A stretch of DNA of 20,931 nucleotides, taken from positions 1 through 20,931 of the forward strand of contig SKSL01000271.1 in NCBI GenBank assembly GCA_007123015.1. Direction: 5' to 3'. The position numbers and the translations under genes are program-made. The notes under the pieces were generated by a model, which made no database searches, was not told the origin of the DNA, and saw only the letters and a program-made list of their open reading frames with translations. How positions within the stretch are numbered: position 1 is the stretch's first letter; each line of letters starts with the position of its first letter. Positions 6,480 to 14,168 of this stretch are shown here, one piece after another. This DNA comes from Natronohydrobacter sp. GTDB taxonomy: Bacteria; Pseudomonadota; Alphaproteobacteria; Rhodobacterales; Rhodobacteraceae.

Positions 6480-9270
6480 CCTTGTCCTCTGTCTGTGGCG
6501 CTGCGAGCAGCGTCGTGATGATCTGATCGGCATCTGCGCAGACGTCCTGCAGGCTCTGCGCAAGCATGTCAGGCGTGTCGACCCCGGCAGAGGTCAAGAT
6601 AAATCTCTGCCCGCCAGAGCCAAGCTCTGCAATATCAGAAATGCGGTCTGCAAGAAGGCGGCCCGTCGCCTGCATTGTCCAGCACAAAAGATAGGCCGCG
6701 CGCAAATCGCGCTCCTGATCCTTACTGATCGTGCCAGATTTCACGCCCGCGCTAAACTGTTGCTCAACGCGCCGCGCAGGATGGCCGGAGCGCAGCGCGC
6801 AGAATTGCGCCGCCAGTTCGAGATCCATCAAGCGCCCTGGCCCTGCCTTGGCATCCCACAACCCATGGGCAGGTTTGGCCTCGGCCAGCCGCGCGCGCAT
6901 ATCCGCAACATCCTGCGCTATCGCAGCGCCAGAGGACTTCTCGGTCAGAAGCGCGCGGCGAAAAGCCTCGATCCGCGCACCGAGCGCCACTGAACCAGCC
7001 ACATGGCGCGCGCGGGTCAGCGCCAGATGCTCCCAGGTCCAGGCCTCATTCTGTTGGTAGTGCTCAAAGGCAGTGACCGATGTCGCGACCGGGCCCTGAC
7101 GTCCTGAGGGGCGCAACCGCATATCGACCTCATAGAGCCGCCCCTCTGCTGTAGGTGCAGAGATCGCAGAGACAAATGCCTTGGTCAGCCGCGCGAAATA
7201 GCTGCGCGCGTCGAGCGGGCGGGGGCCTTCGGACTGCTCTCCGGCCTCGGCATCATAGATGATCAGCAGGTCCAGATCAGACGCCGCATTCAACCGCCCC
7301 GCGCCCAGCGATCCCATGCCCAGCACCACAGCTCCCTGCCCCGGTGGCGGCCCATGCTTGCGCGCAAACTCGGCAACGACCACAGGCCAGAGCGCGCCCA
7401 GCGTGGCCTCTGCCAGCCCGGCATATTCGGACCCGGCCTCGGAGGCATCAATCAGACCGCGCAAATGATGCACGCCCACACGGAAATGCCATTCCCGTGC
7501 CCAGACCCGCGCCAAGTCAAGCTGGCGCTCATAGTCGTTCAGACTGGCCAGACGATCTGCCAGGTCCTTTTGCAGTGGCACAGTGCCGGGCCAGGCGCTG
7601 AAGAAGCCCCCCCCGATCACCGCATCAAACACGGCAGCATTGCGCGACAGATATGCGGCGAGACGGGGCGCTGTTGCGCAAATATCAACAATCAGATCAA
7701 TCAACTGGGGATTGGCGTCAAACAGGGAAAAAAGCTGGACCCCTGCGGGCAATCCGCTCAGGAAGCGGTCGAACTGCACCAGCGCAGCATCCGGATCAGC
7801 CGCCTTTTGCATCTTGGTCAGGATTTCCGGCCGAACGCGCTTGAAGATCTCCTTGGCGCGACCAGAGCGCAGCGCCGGATAGCTGTGCCAGCCGGCGATC
7901 AGGCTCTGGGCGCTCTCGGACAGATCCGGTTCCTCGCAGGCCGGGGTGTCCGGGGCGAAAAACCCTTCAGTCAACTGCGCCACATCCTGCAGGCGTGTTT
8001 TCAGGCGCTGCCGGAAGGCGTTGGTATCCGCATCGCCCATGAACCGGGCGATGCGGTCGAAACCGTCTGGCGTTGTGGGCATCTTCTGGGTCTGCGCGTC
8101 CTGCACCATTTGCAACCGATGTTCGATCTCGCGGTGCTGGATGTAATGCGCGGTCAGTTTCTCGGCCAGATCCTGCGGCATCCAGCCTTTGGCCGCAAGA
8201 GCGGCAAGCCCGTCCACAGTGCGACGGCTGCGCAACTCCGGATCGCGGCCGCCTGCGATCAATTGCCGGGTCTGGGTGAAAAACTCGATCTCGCGGATCC
8301 CGCCCTGGCCCAGCTTGATGTCATGCCCATCCAGCGAAAGCGCGCCGCCAAGCCCCTTATGCGCCTTGATCTTCAAGCGCATGTCATGGGCGTCCTGAAT
8401 GGCTGCGAAATCCAGATGGCGGCGCCAGACAAAGGGGCGCAATGTGTCGAGAAACCGCCAGCCTGCGGCCAGATCGCCCGCACAAGGTCGCGCCTTGATA
8501 TAAGCCGCCCGCTCCCATGTCCGCCCGACGCTTTCATAATACCGCTCTGCGGCCTCCATCGACAGGCAGACCGGCGTCACGCTGGGATCCGGGCGCAGCC
8601 GCAGATCCGTGCGGAAGACATAGCCTTCGGCCGTGTGATCCGACATCAACCCGCAAAGCTTGCGCGTCACGCGGATGAAACTGGCGCGCGCGTCATGGTA
8701 GTCGTCCGGGGCGAAGCGGGTTTCATCGAACAGGCAGATCAGGTCGATATCGGACGAGTAATTCAATTCGCGCGCGCCCATCTTGCCCATGGCCAGCACG
8801 ACCATGCCCGCGCCGCTGGCGGCGTCGTCAGGCGTCATGCCGGGCAGCTTCTTGCGGCGGATTTCCTCTGCGACAAGGGCCGTGAGCGCCACATGGGTTG
8901 CGCGGTCTGCCAGATCGCTCAGCGCGCCTGTGACCTGATCGAGGGTCCAGACGCCCCCCAGATCCGCCAATGCGGCCAGCAGGGCCACGCGGCGCTTGGC
9001 TTGTCGCAGGCGCGCGGAAAGCTCTGACAGGGGCACATCATTCAAAGCAGCCAGTTCCCGGTCCACACTCTCTTGCGGATCGCAGGTCAGCGCGACGCTG
9101 GTCCAATCCTGCTCACGGGCCATGAGGGTGCGTAAATAGGGGCTGCACCCGGCGGCCCCTGCAATCAAATCCGAGAGATCAGACGCAAGGTCGGGGAAAA
9201 GCGCGCGCGCCTCGTCACCGGATTCGGCGTCATAGGGCAAAGGGAAGCGGGTCAGGGATGGAAATGTCAT
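6463..9270 (-). CDS. glnE: Bifunctional glutamine synthetase adenylyltransferase/adenylyl-removing enzyme
   Basis: This 935-residue protein (E. coli GlnE has 946) has two nucleotidyltransferase domains. The N-terminal adenylyl-removing domain carries KMGARELNYSSDIDLICLFD, with metal ligands D174 and D176, and DLRLRPDPS (222-230). The C-terminal adenylylating domain carries GAGRLNAASDLDLLIIYD, with D665 and D667, and VDMRLRPSGRQG further on. The helical linker in between is complete. GlnE attaches or removes AMP on glutamine synthetase in response to PII and glutamine, so it controls nitrogen assimilation. I chose ATG 9270 because MTFPSLTRFPLP matches the usual family beginning; an in-frame GTG at 9312 would add 14 residues and has a G-rich stretch before it. 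It overlaps the next small gene by 17 nt. Both active sites look intact. Confidence 0.96.
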   Translation of the reverse strand: MTFPSLTRFPLPYDAESGDEARALFPDLASDLSDLIAGAAGCSPYLRTLMAREQDWTSVALTCDPQESVDRELAALNDVPLSELSARLRQAKRRVALLAALADLGGVWTLDQVTGALSDLADRATHVALTALVAEEIRRKKLPGMTPDDAASGAGMVVLAMGKMGARELNYSSDIDLICLFDETRFAPDDYHDARASFIRVTRKLCGLMSDHTAEGYVFRTDLRLRPDPSVTPVCLSMEAAERYYESVGRTWERAAYIKARPCAGDLAAGWRFLDTLRPFVWRRHLDFAAIQDAHDMRLKIKAHKGLGGALSLDGHDIKLGQGGIREIEFFTQTRQLIAGGRDPELRSRRTVDGLAALAAKGWMPQDLAEKLTAHYIQHREIEHRLQMVQDAQTQKMPTTPDGFDRIARFMGDADTNAFRQRLKTRLQDVAQLTEGFFAPDTPACEEPDLSESAQSLIAGWHSYPALRSGRAKEIFKRVRPEILTKMQKAADPDAALVQFDRFLSGLPAGVQLFSLFDANPQLIDLIVDICATAPRLAAYLSRNAAVFDAVIGGGFFSAWPGTVPLQKDLADRLASLNDYERQLDLARVWAREWHFRVGVHHLRGLIDASEAGSEYAGLAEATLGALWPVVVAEFARKHGPPPGQGAVVLGMGSLGAGRLNAASDLDLLIIYDAEAGEQSEGPRPLDARSYFARLTKAFVSAISAPTAEGRLYEVDMRLRPSGRQGPVATSVTAFEHYQQNEAWTWEHLALTRARHVAGSVALGARIEAFRRALLTEKSSGAAIAQDVADMRARLAEAKPAHGLWDAKAGPGRLMDLELAAQFCALRSGHPARRVEQQFSAGVKSGTISKDQERDLRAAYLLCWTMQATGRLLADRISDIAELGSGGQRFILTSAGVDTPDMLAQSLQDVCADADQIITTLLAAPQTEDKDAARH

Positions 9271-9411
9271 GAAGAAATCATGCCTTGCGCGAAGGTCAAG
9301 GTCAATTACCACAACCCCTTAATCGCGCGAGGAAATTCTTCCGTATATTGGCAGGCTCGGGGCGTATCGAAAACAGGTGGTCGCGATCTTTGAAAAATTT
9401 TGCTTGCCAGA

Positions 9412-9434
9412 ATTGGTAAGTTTATTTTACCAAT
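9412..9434. promoter_or_regulatory. Operator-like inverted repeat upstream of dctP
   Basis: Perfect eight-base arms ATTGGTAA (9412-9419) and TTACCAAT (9427-9434) are separated by seven A/T-rich bases. Many TRAP operons are controlled by GntR-family (FCD type) regulators, and a TTGGT...ACCAA symmetry is common for that group; this is family knowledge, not proof. It lies about 140 bases before the dctP start, where a promoter is expected. A stem-loop in RNA is the alternative reading, but with A/T-rich arms it would be weak. Confidence 0.55.
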
Positions 9435-9454
9435 GCTTCCAGAGGAGGAGCTGC

Positions 9455-9514
9455 GTGGTTTCAATAGTCAGGACCGGCGCAATAATGTTGCGCGCAGCGG
9501 CGCTTTTCTCTTGA
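9455..9514 (+). CDS. Possible 19-residue leader peptide upstream of dctP
   Basis: GTG 9455 is preceded, four bases away, by AGGAGGAG at 9443-9450, the strongest ribosome binding site in the window. The frame reads MVSIVRTGAIMLRAAALFS and stops with TGA at 9512-9514, 58 bases before the dctP start. No known leader peptide is recognised, and codon runs for a single amino acid, as in classical attenuators, are absent. It may be chance, but the unusually strong site is otherwise unexplained. Confidence 0.25.
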   Translation: MVSIVRTGAIMLRAAALFS

Positions 9515-9572
9515 CGCATGTCGCTTCAAAAGAGTGGATAGCAGGGACGAAAGTCCAACACCGGAGGAAAAA

Positions 9573-10634
9573 ATGAATAAACTGACGATTACGACCGCGC
9601 TTGCGGCGAGCCTTGTCGCAAGCACTGCCACAGCGCAGGAGCGCGTTCGCTGGCAGGTGCCGATGAGCTTCGCCTCGACCCTGACTGCGCTTGGCGACAC
9701 CATGCCTTGGGTGGCCGATCAGCTGCGCGCCGTATCTGGCGGCAACATTGATCTGCGCACCGCAGAGCCGGGCGCAGTGGTTCCCGCGCTGTCGATTTTC
9801 GAGAACGTGTCTGAAGGCAATATTGACGCGGGCTATAGCTGGATGGGCTATGAATGGGGCACAGTGCCTGCATCGGCGCTGTTCGGGGCCACGCCTTTCG
9901 GGCTGGAATCCATCGAATTTCTGGCATGGATGACCCATCACGGTGGGCAGGAACTGCTGGAAGAGACCTTCCATCCATACAATGTCCATCCGGTTCTGTG
10001 TGGCACGATCAGCCCTGAGACCGCTGGCTGGTTCCGCAATGAAGTGCCGACCGTCGAAGACTTGCAGGGCCTGCGCTTCCGTGCAGCCGGTGTGGGCGGC
10101 GAGATCTTTCAGGAATTCGGCATGTCCGTGACCCTGCTGCCGGGGGGTGAGCTGTATCAGGCGCTGGAAACCGGCACGCTGGATGCGACCGAATTCTCGC
10201 TGCCGACAGTGGACGAGCAGTTGGGCTTCTATCAGGTCGCGCCTTATCTTTATCTGCCGGGCTGGCACCAGCCTTCAACCAACCAGTTCCTGTATATCAA
10301 CCTTGATGTCTGGAACGGTCTGGGTGACCAGACCAAGGCGATGATCGAGACCACCTGCATGGCAGGCAATGCCTATGCGATTGCCCGCGCTGAAGCGCTG
10401 CAGGGTGCTGCCATGACCCGCTTCGAAGAACGCGGAACCAATGTGCGCACCTATAGTGACGAGCAGATCGCAGCTTTCCGCGAAGCCTCGAACACTGTTC
10501 TGGGCGCATGGTCAGAGCGTGACGAGATGTTCGGCAAGGTCTATAGCTCGATGATGGATTTCCAGGCCGAGCTGCGCCCGTGGAGAGAAATGGGCTACCT
10601 GCCGCGCGACTGGCAGACCCGCATCGGCGAATAA
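9573..10634 (+). CDS. dctP: TRAP transporter substrate-binding protein, DctP family (TakP-like)
   Basis: This 353-residue periplasmic protein has a clear signal peptide (MNKLTITTALAASLVASTATA, cleaved before QERVRWQ). ATG 9573 is chosen because GGAGGAAAAA lies just before it. The body fits the DctP/TakP fold: LQGLRFRAAGVGG with the conserved carboxylate-binding arginine near residue 170, then GGELYQALETGTLDATEF, and EQLGFYQVAPYLYLPGWHQP. The last part resembles 2-keto-acid binding proteins such as TakP, where the equivalent of ATEF usually reads with a Glu-Trp pair; here it is Glu207-Phe208. The ligand is therefore probably an organic acid, perhaps a 2-keto acid, but it is not settled. It works with DctQ and DctM, driven by a sodium gradient. 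A long hairpin separates it from dctQ. Confidence 0.9.
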   Translation: MNKLTITTALAASLVASTATAQERVRWQVPMSFASTLTALGDTMPWVADQLRAVSGGNIDLRTAEPGAVVPALSIFENVSEGNIDAGYSWMGYEWGTVPASALFGATPFGLESIEFLAWMTHHGGQELLEETFHPYNVHPVLCGTISPETAGWFRNEVPTVEDLQGLRFRAAGVGGEIFQEFGMSVTLLPGGELYQALETGTLDATEFSLPTVDEQLGFYQVAPYLYLPGWHQPSTNQFLYINLDVWNGLGDQTKAMIETTCMAGNAYAIARAEALQGAAMTRFEERGTNVRTYSDEQIAAFREASNTVLGAWSERDEMFGKVYSSMMDFQAELRPWREMGYLPRDWQTRIGE

Positions 10635-10652
10635 GCTCACGCTGACACACGC

Positions 10653-10682
10653 GCGCCGCGCCCCGATCACCGGGCGCGGCGC
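10653..10682 (+). promoter_or_regulatory. Intercistronic hairpin between dctP and dctQ
   Basis: A perfect 11-bp stem of G and C only joins GCGCCGCGCCC (10653-10663) and GGGCGCGGCGC (10672-10682) around an eight-base loop. It begins 18 bases after the dctP stop and ends 45 bases before dctQ. No T run follows, so it is not a standard terminator. The likely role is to protect the 3' end of the dctP mRNA, or to pause polymerase, so that the binding protein is made in excess over the membrane subunits. This is a known pattern for binding-protein operons; here it is inferred. Confidence 0.65.
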
Positions 10683-10727
10683 ATCCGCACCTAGCACCAG
10701 CCCTTGGGCCATCAAAGGGGGCACCCC

Positions 10728-11330
10728 ATGAGCCAATCGACCCCGGAAATCAATCTTGACCTCGAAAAGGTAGAAGACGCAGGCGCACGCAGCCATGGGC
10801 TGGATTTTCCGCGTACTTGGCTTTCCGATGTGATCGAGAAAGCGCTCGAACTCGTGTCCTATGTGCTCAACTCAATCTGGATCATACTGGTGCTGATCAT
10901 TGTCGCCAATGTGGCTGGGCGCTACATTTTCGGCGTCAATTATGTCTGGGTCGAGGAAGTACAATGGCACATGTATGCTGTGGGCTTCATGTTCGGGATC
11001 GGCTACGCGCTGATGCATGATAGTCATGTGCGCGTTGACGTGCTGGCCGCTAACTTTAGACCAATCACCCGCGCTGTGATCGAGATGATCGCCATCATCG
11101 TGATCATCCTGCCGATGTGCTGGATCATCATCTCCTACGGAATCCCTTTTGTCGAAGCCTCTTACAATCGTGGCGAACGCTCTTCCGCGCCCGGCGGGCT
11201 TGCCAATCGCTGGATGATCAAGGGCGTGATCGTGCTGGCCTTCGCCTATATCGGGCTTGCCGCCTTCGCGCGTCTGTTGCGCGTCAGCGCCTATCTGTTC
11301 AACTTCCCGCGCCCGCGGGCTACGCAATAA
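10728..11330 (+). CDS. dctQ: TRAP transporter small membrane subunit
   Basis: This 200-residue protein is the DctQ subunit, with four membrane segments (about residues 43-65, 79-99, 117-139 and 161-184). Family features are NVAGRYIFGVNYVWVEEVQW, with the conserved Glu pair before Trp, and GYALMHDSHVRVDV. The N-terminal 35 residues are polar and acidic, a common cytoplasmic extension. ATG 10728 is used with the AAAGGGGG site before it. DctQ pairs with DctM in the inner membrane and shapes the site where the loaded binding protein docks. The gene follows dctP after a hairpin and precedes dctM by 51 bases, so the three form one operon. Confidence 0.93.
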   Translation: MSQSTPEINLDLEKVEDAGARSHGLDFPRTWLSDVIEKALELVSYVLNSIWIILVLIIVANVAGRYIFGVNYVWVEEVQWHMYAVGFMFGIGYALMHDSHVRVDVLAANFRPITRAVIEMIAIIVIILPMCWIIISYGIPFVEASYNRGERSSAPGGLANRWMIKGVIVLAFAYIGLAAFARLLRVSAYLFNFPRPRATQ

Positions 11331-11381
11331 CCCCCCCGACCGCCTGCCCACGCGCGGTTACTCTCAGGACAGGAACAAGGG

Positions 11382-12737
11382 ATGGAAATCAACGAAATCC
11401 TCGTCGTCGCGATGCTGGTCTCCTTCATCGCGCTGATCTTCACCGGCATCCCCGTCGCATGGGCGCTGGCCGGTGTGTCGATCGGTTTCAGCTTCATCGC
11501 CATCTACGGCTTTGAGTGGTTCAACTGGGACACCTATTTCCTTACCGATTTTCGCATTTTCGGGATTTTCGTGCAGCGTATCTGGGGCCAGATGTCGAAC
11601 TGGATCCTCGTGGCACTCCCAATGTTCATCTTCATGGGCCTGATGCTCGAGCGCTCTGGTGTCACCGAAAAACTGATGGAAAATTTCATTCAGCTTTTCG
11701 GCCGTTTCCGCGGCGGGCTTGCGCTTGGCGTTGTGCTGATCGGCATCCTGCTTGCGGCCTCGACCGGGATCGTTGGCGCATCGGTGGTGTTGCTGGCACT
11801 TCTCTCCATGCCGATCATGCTGCAACAGGGCTATAACAAGGGCTTCGCGTCGGGGGTCGTCGCCTCGGCCGGGACGCTGGGCATCCTGATCCCGCCCTCG
11901 ATCATGCTGATCATCATGGCCGATCAGATGTCAGTTTCGGTGGGCAACCTGTTCATGGGCGCGCTTATACCGGGACTGATGCTGGGGGTGTTCTATATCG
12001 TCTACATCATGGGCGCGGCCACGTTCTTCAAAACGCTCGCCCCTGCCCCGAAAGACCTGCCTCCGGTGACTGCGAAGCTCATCTTCAGCACACTCCTTGC
12101 CGTTGTCCCGCCTCTCCTGCTCATCCTCGCGGTGCTTGGCTCCATCTTCATGGGCCTTGCCACCCCGACTGAGGCATCGGGTGTCGGGGCCTTCGGCGCG
12201 ACCCTTCTGGCCGCGGCCAACGGACGGCTCTCGCTTGCAGTGCTCAAGGATGTGGGCATGAAGACCACGCTTACCACGGCCTTCATCTTCGGCATCTTCC
12301 TTGGCGCAACCATGTTTGCTGTGGTCATGCGCCAGCTTGGCGGGGATGAATTCATCACCCGCTCGCTGCAAGGTCTGCCCTTCGGCCCTTCGGGAATCGT
12401 GCTGACCATTCTGTTCATCGCCTTCCTTGCAGGCTTTTTCCTCGACTGGCTGGAAATATCGCTGATCATGCTGCCGCTGGTCGCGCCAGTGGTGGTGCTG
12501 CTGGGTTTCGATCAGATCTGGTTCATCGTCCTTTTCGCGGTCGTGCTGCAAACCAGCTTCCTGACCCCGCCTGTGGGCTTCTCGCTCTTCTATCTTAAAG
12601 GCGTGGCGCCGCCGGGGGTGACGATCATTGATATCTATAAGGGCGTGATCCCATTCGTGCTCTTGCAAATGCTTGCGGTGATCTGCGTTTTTGTGTTCCC
12701 GCAATTGGTGCTCTGGTTGCCTGGCAGAATGCTCTGA
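11382..12737 (+). CDS. dctM: TRAP transporter large membrane subunit
   Basis: This 451-residue, very hydrophobic protein is the DctM channel subunit of the ion-transporter superfamily. Recognisable segments are FTGIPVAWALAGVSIGFSF, ALPMFIFMGLMLERSGV, GILLAASTGIVGASVVLLAL with the hairpin-tip ASTGIVGAS, GVVASAGTLGILIPPSIMLII, GLATPTEASGVGAFGAT, and TSFLTPPVGFSLFYLKG. These include the two repeated helical hairpins that bind sodium and substrate. It moves the organic acid inward using a sodium gradient. The start ATG 11382 has only a fair site, AACAAGGG. It is the last gene of the operon and is followed five bases later by a strong intrinsic terminator. Confidence 0.95.
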   Translation: MEINEILVVAMLVSFIALIFTGIPVAWALAGVSIGFSFIAIYGFEWFNWDTYFLTDFRIFGIFVQRIWGQMSNWILVALPMFIFMGLMLERSGVTEKLMENFIQLFGRFRGGLALGVVLIGILLAASTGIVGASVVLLALLSMPIMLQQGYNKGFASGVVASAGTLGILIPPSIMLIIMADQMSVSVGNLFMGALIPGLMLGVFYIVYIMGAATFFKTLAPAPKDLPPVTAKLIFSTLLAVVPPLLLILAVLGSIFMGLATPTEASGVGAFGATLLAAANGRLSLAVLKDVGMKTTLTTAFIFGIFLGATMFAVVMRQLGGDEFITRSLQGLPFGPSGIVLTILFIAFLAGFFLDWLEISLIMLPLVAPVVVLLGFDQIWFIVLFAVVLQTSFLTPPVGFSLFYLKGVAPPGVTIIDIYKGVIPFVLLQMLAVICVFVFPQLVLWLPGRML

Positions 12738-12741
12738 TACG

Positions 12742-12778
12742 GCAAAAGCCCCGGCCCGCGCGCCGGGGCTTTTGCTTT
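12742..12778 (+). terminator. Intrinsic terminator of the dctPQM operon
   Basis: A perfect 14-bp stem joins GCAAAAGCCCCGGC (12742-12755) and GCCGGGGCTTTTGC (12762-12775), with a six-base loop, T-rich on the 3' side. It starts five bases after the dctM stop. The A/T symmetry makes it able to work in both directions, but the next gene runs the same way. It separates the TRAP operon from the aminotransferase genes. Confidence 0.9.
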
Positions 12779-12816
12779 CCAGCCCCTTGTCTGAACCCGC
12801 AAATCTGGTAGCATAT

Positions 12817-12826
12817 TTTGATCAAA
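12817..12826. promoter_or_regulatory. TTTGATCAAA palindrome upstream of the aminotransferase
   Basis: This perfect ten-base palindrome sits in an A/T-rich patch 20 bases before the aminotransferase start, where the promoter or start of the mRNA should be. It could be the site of an Lrp/AsnC- or GntR-type regulator, or part of the promoter itself. The gene's ribosome binding site, GGAG at 12834-12837, follows at good spacing. Confidence 0.35.
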
Positions 12827-12845
12827 TTGAACTGGAGTTCCGCTC

Positions 12846-14168
12846 ATGGCCCTCGACCGCCCTACGCCCAATGATCTGCGCGCTTTCTGGATGCCCTTTA
12901 CCGCCAATCGCCAGTTCAAGCAGGCGCCCCGTATGCTGGTCGAGGCCGAGGGCATGTTCTACACCACATCAGACGGGCGTCAGGTGCTGGATGGCACAGC
13001 GGGGCTATGGTGCTGCAATGCGGGCCATAAACGCCCCAAGATTGTCGAGGCGATCCAGAAACAGGCCGCCGAGCTGGATTATGCGCCTGCTTTCCAGATG
13101 GGCCACCCGAAAGCCTTTGAACTGGCCAACCGCTTGGTCGATCTGGCGCCCGACGGTCTGGATCATGCGTTTTTCACCAATTCAGGGTCCGAGTCGGTCG
13201 AGACTGCGTTGAAAATTGCCATCGCCTATCACCGCGCCTGTGGCCATGCCAGCAAGACGCGGCTGATCGGGCGCGAGCGCGGCTATCATGGGGTGAATTT
13301 CGGTGGCATCTCGGTGGGGGGCATCGTCAACAACCGCCGCCATTTCGGCGCGATGCTGGTCGGTGTCGATCACCTGCCGCACACGCATATCCCTGAAAAC
13401 CAGTGGTCGAAGGGCCAGCCCGACCATGGCGCATATCTGGCTGATGATCTGGAACGCATGGTGGCTTTGCATGGGGCCGACACGATTGCCGCTGTGATCG
13501 TGGAACCTGTGGCCGGATCCACTGGCGTTCTGATCCCGCCCAAGGGCTATTTGCAGCGCCTGCGCGAAATCACGAAAAAGCACGGGATTCTGCTGATCTT
13601 TGACGAGGTGATCACGGGCTTCGGGCGGTTGGGCAGTCCGTTCGCTGCGCAGCATCTCAACGTGCTGCCGGATATGATCACCTGTGCCAAGGGGCTGACG
13701 AATGGTGTGATCCCCATGGGCGCCGTGCTGACCACGCCCGAGATTCATGACGCCTTCATGACCGGCCCGGAAAACATGATCGAATTGTTCCACGGCTATA
13801 CTTATTCCGGCAGCCCGATTGCCTCGGCTGCTGGGCTGGCGACATTGGAAACCTATCGTGAAGACGGGCTGTTCGAGCGTTGCGCGGAGATTGCGCCCTA
13901 TTGGGAAGAAGCCGTGCATTCGCTGAAGGACAAGCCGCATGTGATCGACATCCGCAATATGGGCCTGATCGGGGCAGTCGAGCTGGAACCCATTGCGGGC
14001 GCGCCGACGCAGCGGGCGTTCTCGGCCTTTCTGAAAGCCTATGAGAAAGGCGTGCTGATCCGCACGACCGGCGATATCATCGCCATGTCACCGCCGCTGA
14101 TCATCGAGAAGGACCATATCGACCAGCTGATCGGCACATTGGGCGAGGTGCTGGACAGCCTGGACTGA
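12846..14168 (+). CDS. Omega-amino acid:pyruvate aminotransferase, class III (PLP)
   Basis: This 440-residue protein is a class III aminotransferase, closest in style to the beta-alanine (omega-amino acid):pyruvate group. FWMPFTANRQFK near the start and DGTAGLWCCNAGH (49-61) are typical of that group. PLP features are the phosphate-binding TNSGSES (111-117), RGYHGVNFGG (145-154), the PLP nitrogen partner D253 in IFDEVITGFGR, and the Schiff-base lysine K282 in TCAKGLTNG. It transfers an amino group from beta-alanine, or a similar terminal amine, to pyruvate, giving malonate semialdehyde and alanine. Precise donor use cannot be read. It lies after a terminator and starts a chain of coupled genes, with its stop overlapping the next ATG by one base. 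Confidence 0.92.
   Translation: MALDRPTPNDLRAFWMPFTANRQFKQAPRMLVEAEGMFYTTSDGRQVLDGTAGLWCCNAGHKRPKIVEAIQKQAAELDYAPAFQMGHPKAFELANRLVDLAPDGLDHAFFTNSGSESVETALKIAIAYHRACGHASKTRLIGRERGYHGVNFGGISVGGIVNNRRHFGAMLVGVDHLPHTHIPENQWSKGQPDHGAYLADDLERMVALHGADTIAAVIVEPVAGSTGVLIPPKGYLQRLREITKKHGILLIFDEVITGFGRLGSPFAAQHLNVLPDMITCAKGLTNGVIPMGAVLTTPEIHDAFMTGPENMIELFHGYTYSGSPIASAAGLATLETYREDGLFERCAEIAPYWEEAVHSLKDKPHVIDIRNMGLIGAVELEPIAGAPTQRAFSAFLKAYEKGVLIRTTGDIIAMSPPLIIEKDHIDQLIGTLGEVLDSLD

Larger units (their letters stand above)
9271..9572. promoter_or_regulatory. Divergent control region between glnE and the TRAP operon
   Basis: About 300 bases, clearly richer in A+T than the flanking genes, must drive glnE leftward and dctP rightward. 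The part near 9390-9435 holds an operator-like inverted repeat listed separately. TTGAAA at 9390-9395 could be a -35 element, but no good -10 follows, so the exact promoter is uncertain. A short leader reading frame with a strong ribosome binding site follows at 9455. The last part (9560-9570) gives GGAGGAAAAA, the ribosome binding site of dctP. No transcriptional regulator gene is encoded in the window near it. Confidence 0.45.

Noticed and set aside
7354..9027. A 557-codon open frame on the plus strand inside glnE
   Set aside because: It is antisense to an intact GlnE with all motifs, has no family features and is rich in Arg, Gln and His, as expected of a shadow frame in GC-rich DNA.
9511..9540. 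TTGACG as a -35 element just before dctP
   Set aside because: The -10 position reads GTGGAT or TGGATA, a poor match, and the site would leave a very short leader.
11931..12704. A 257-codon minus-strand frame opposite dctM
   Set aside because: Highly charged, His/Glu/Arg-rich product is the usual reverse complement of hydrophobic membrane codons.
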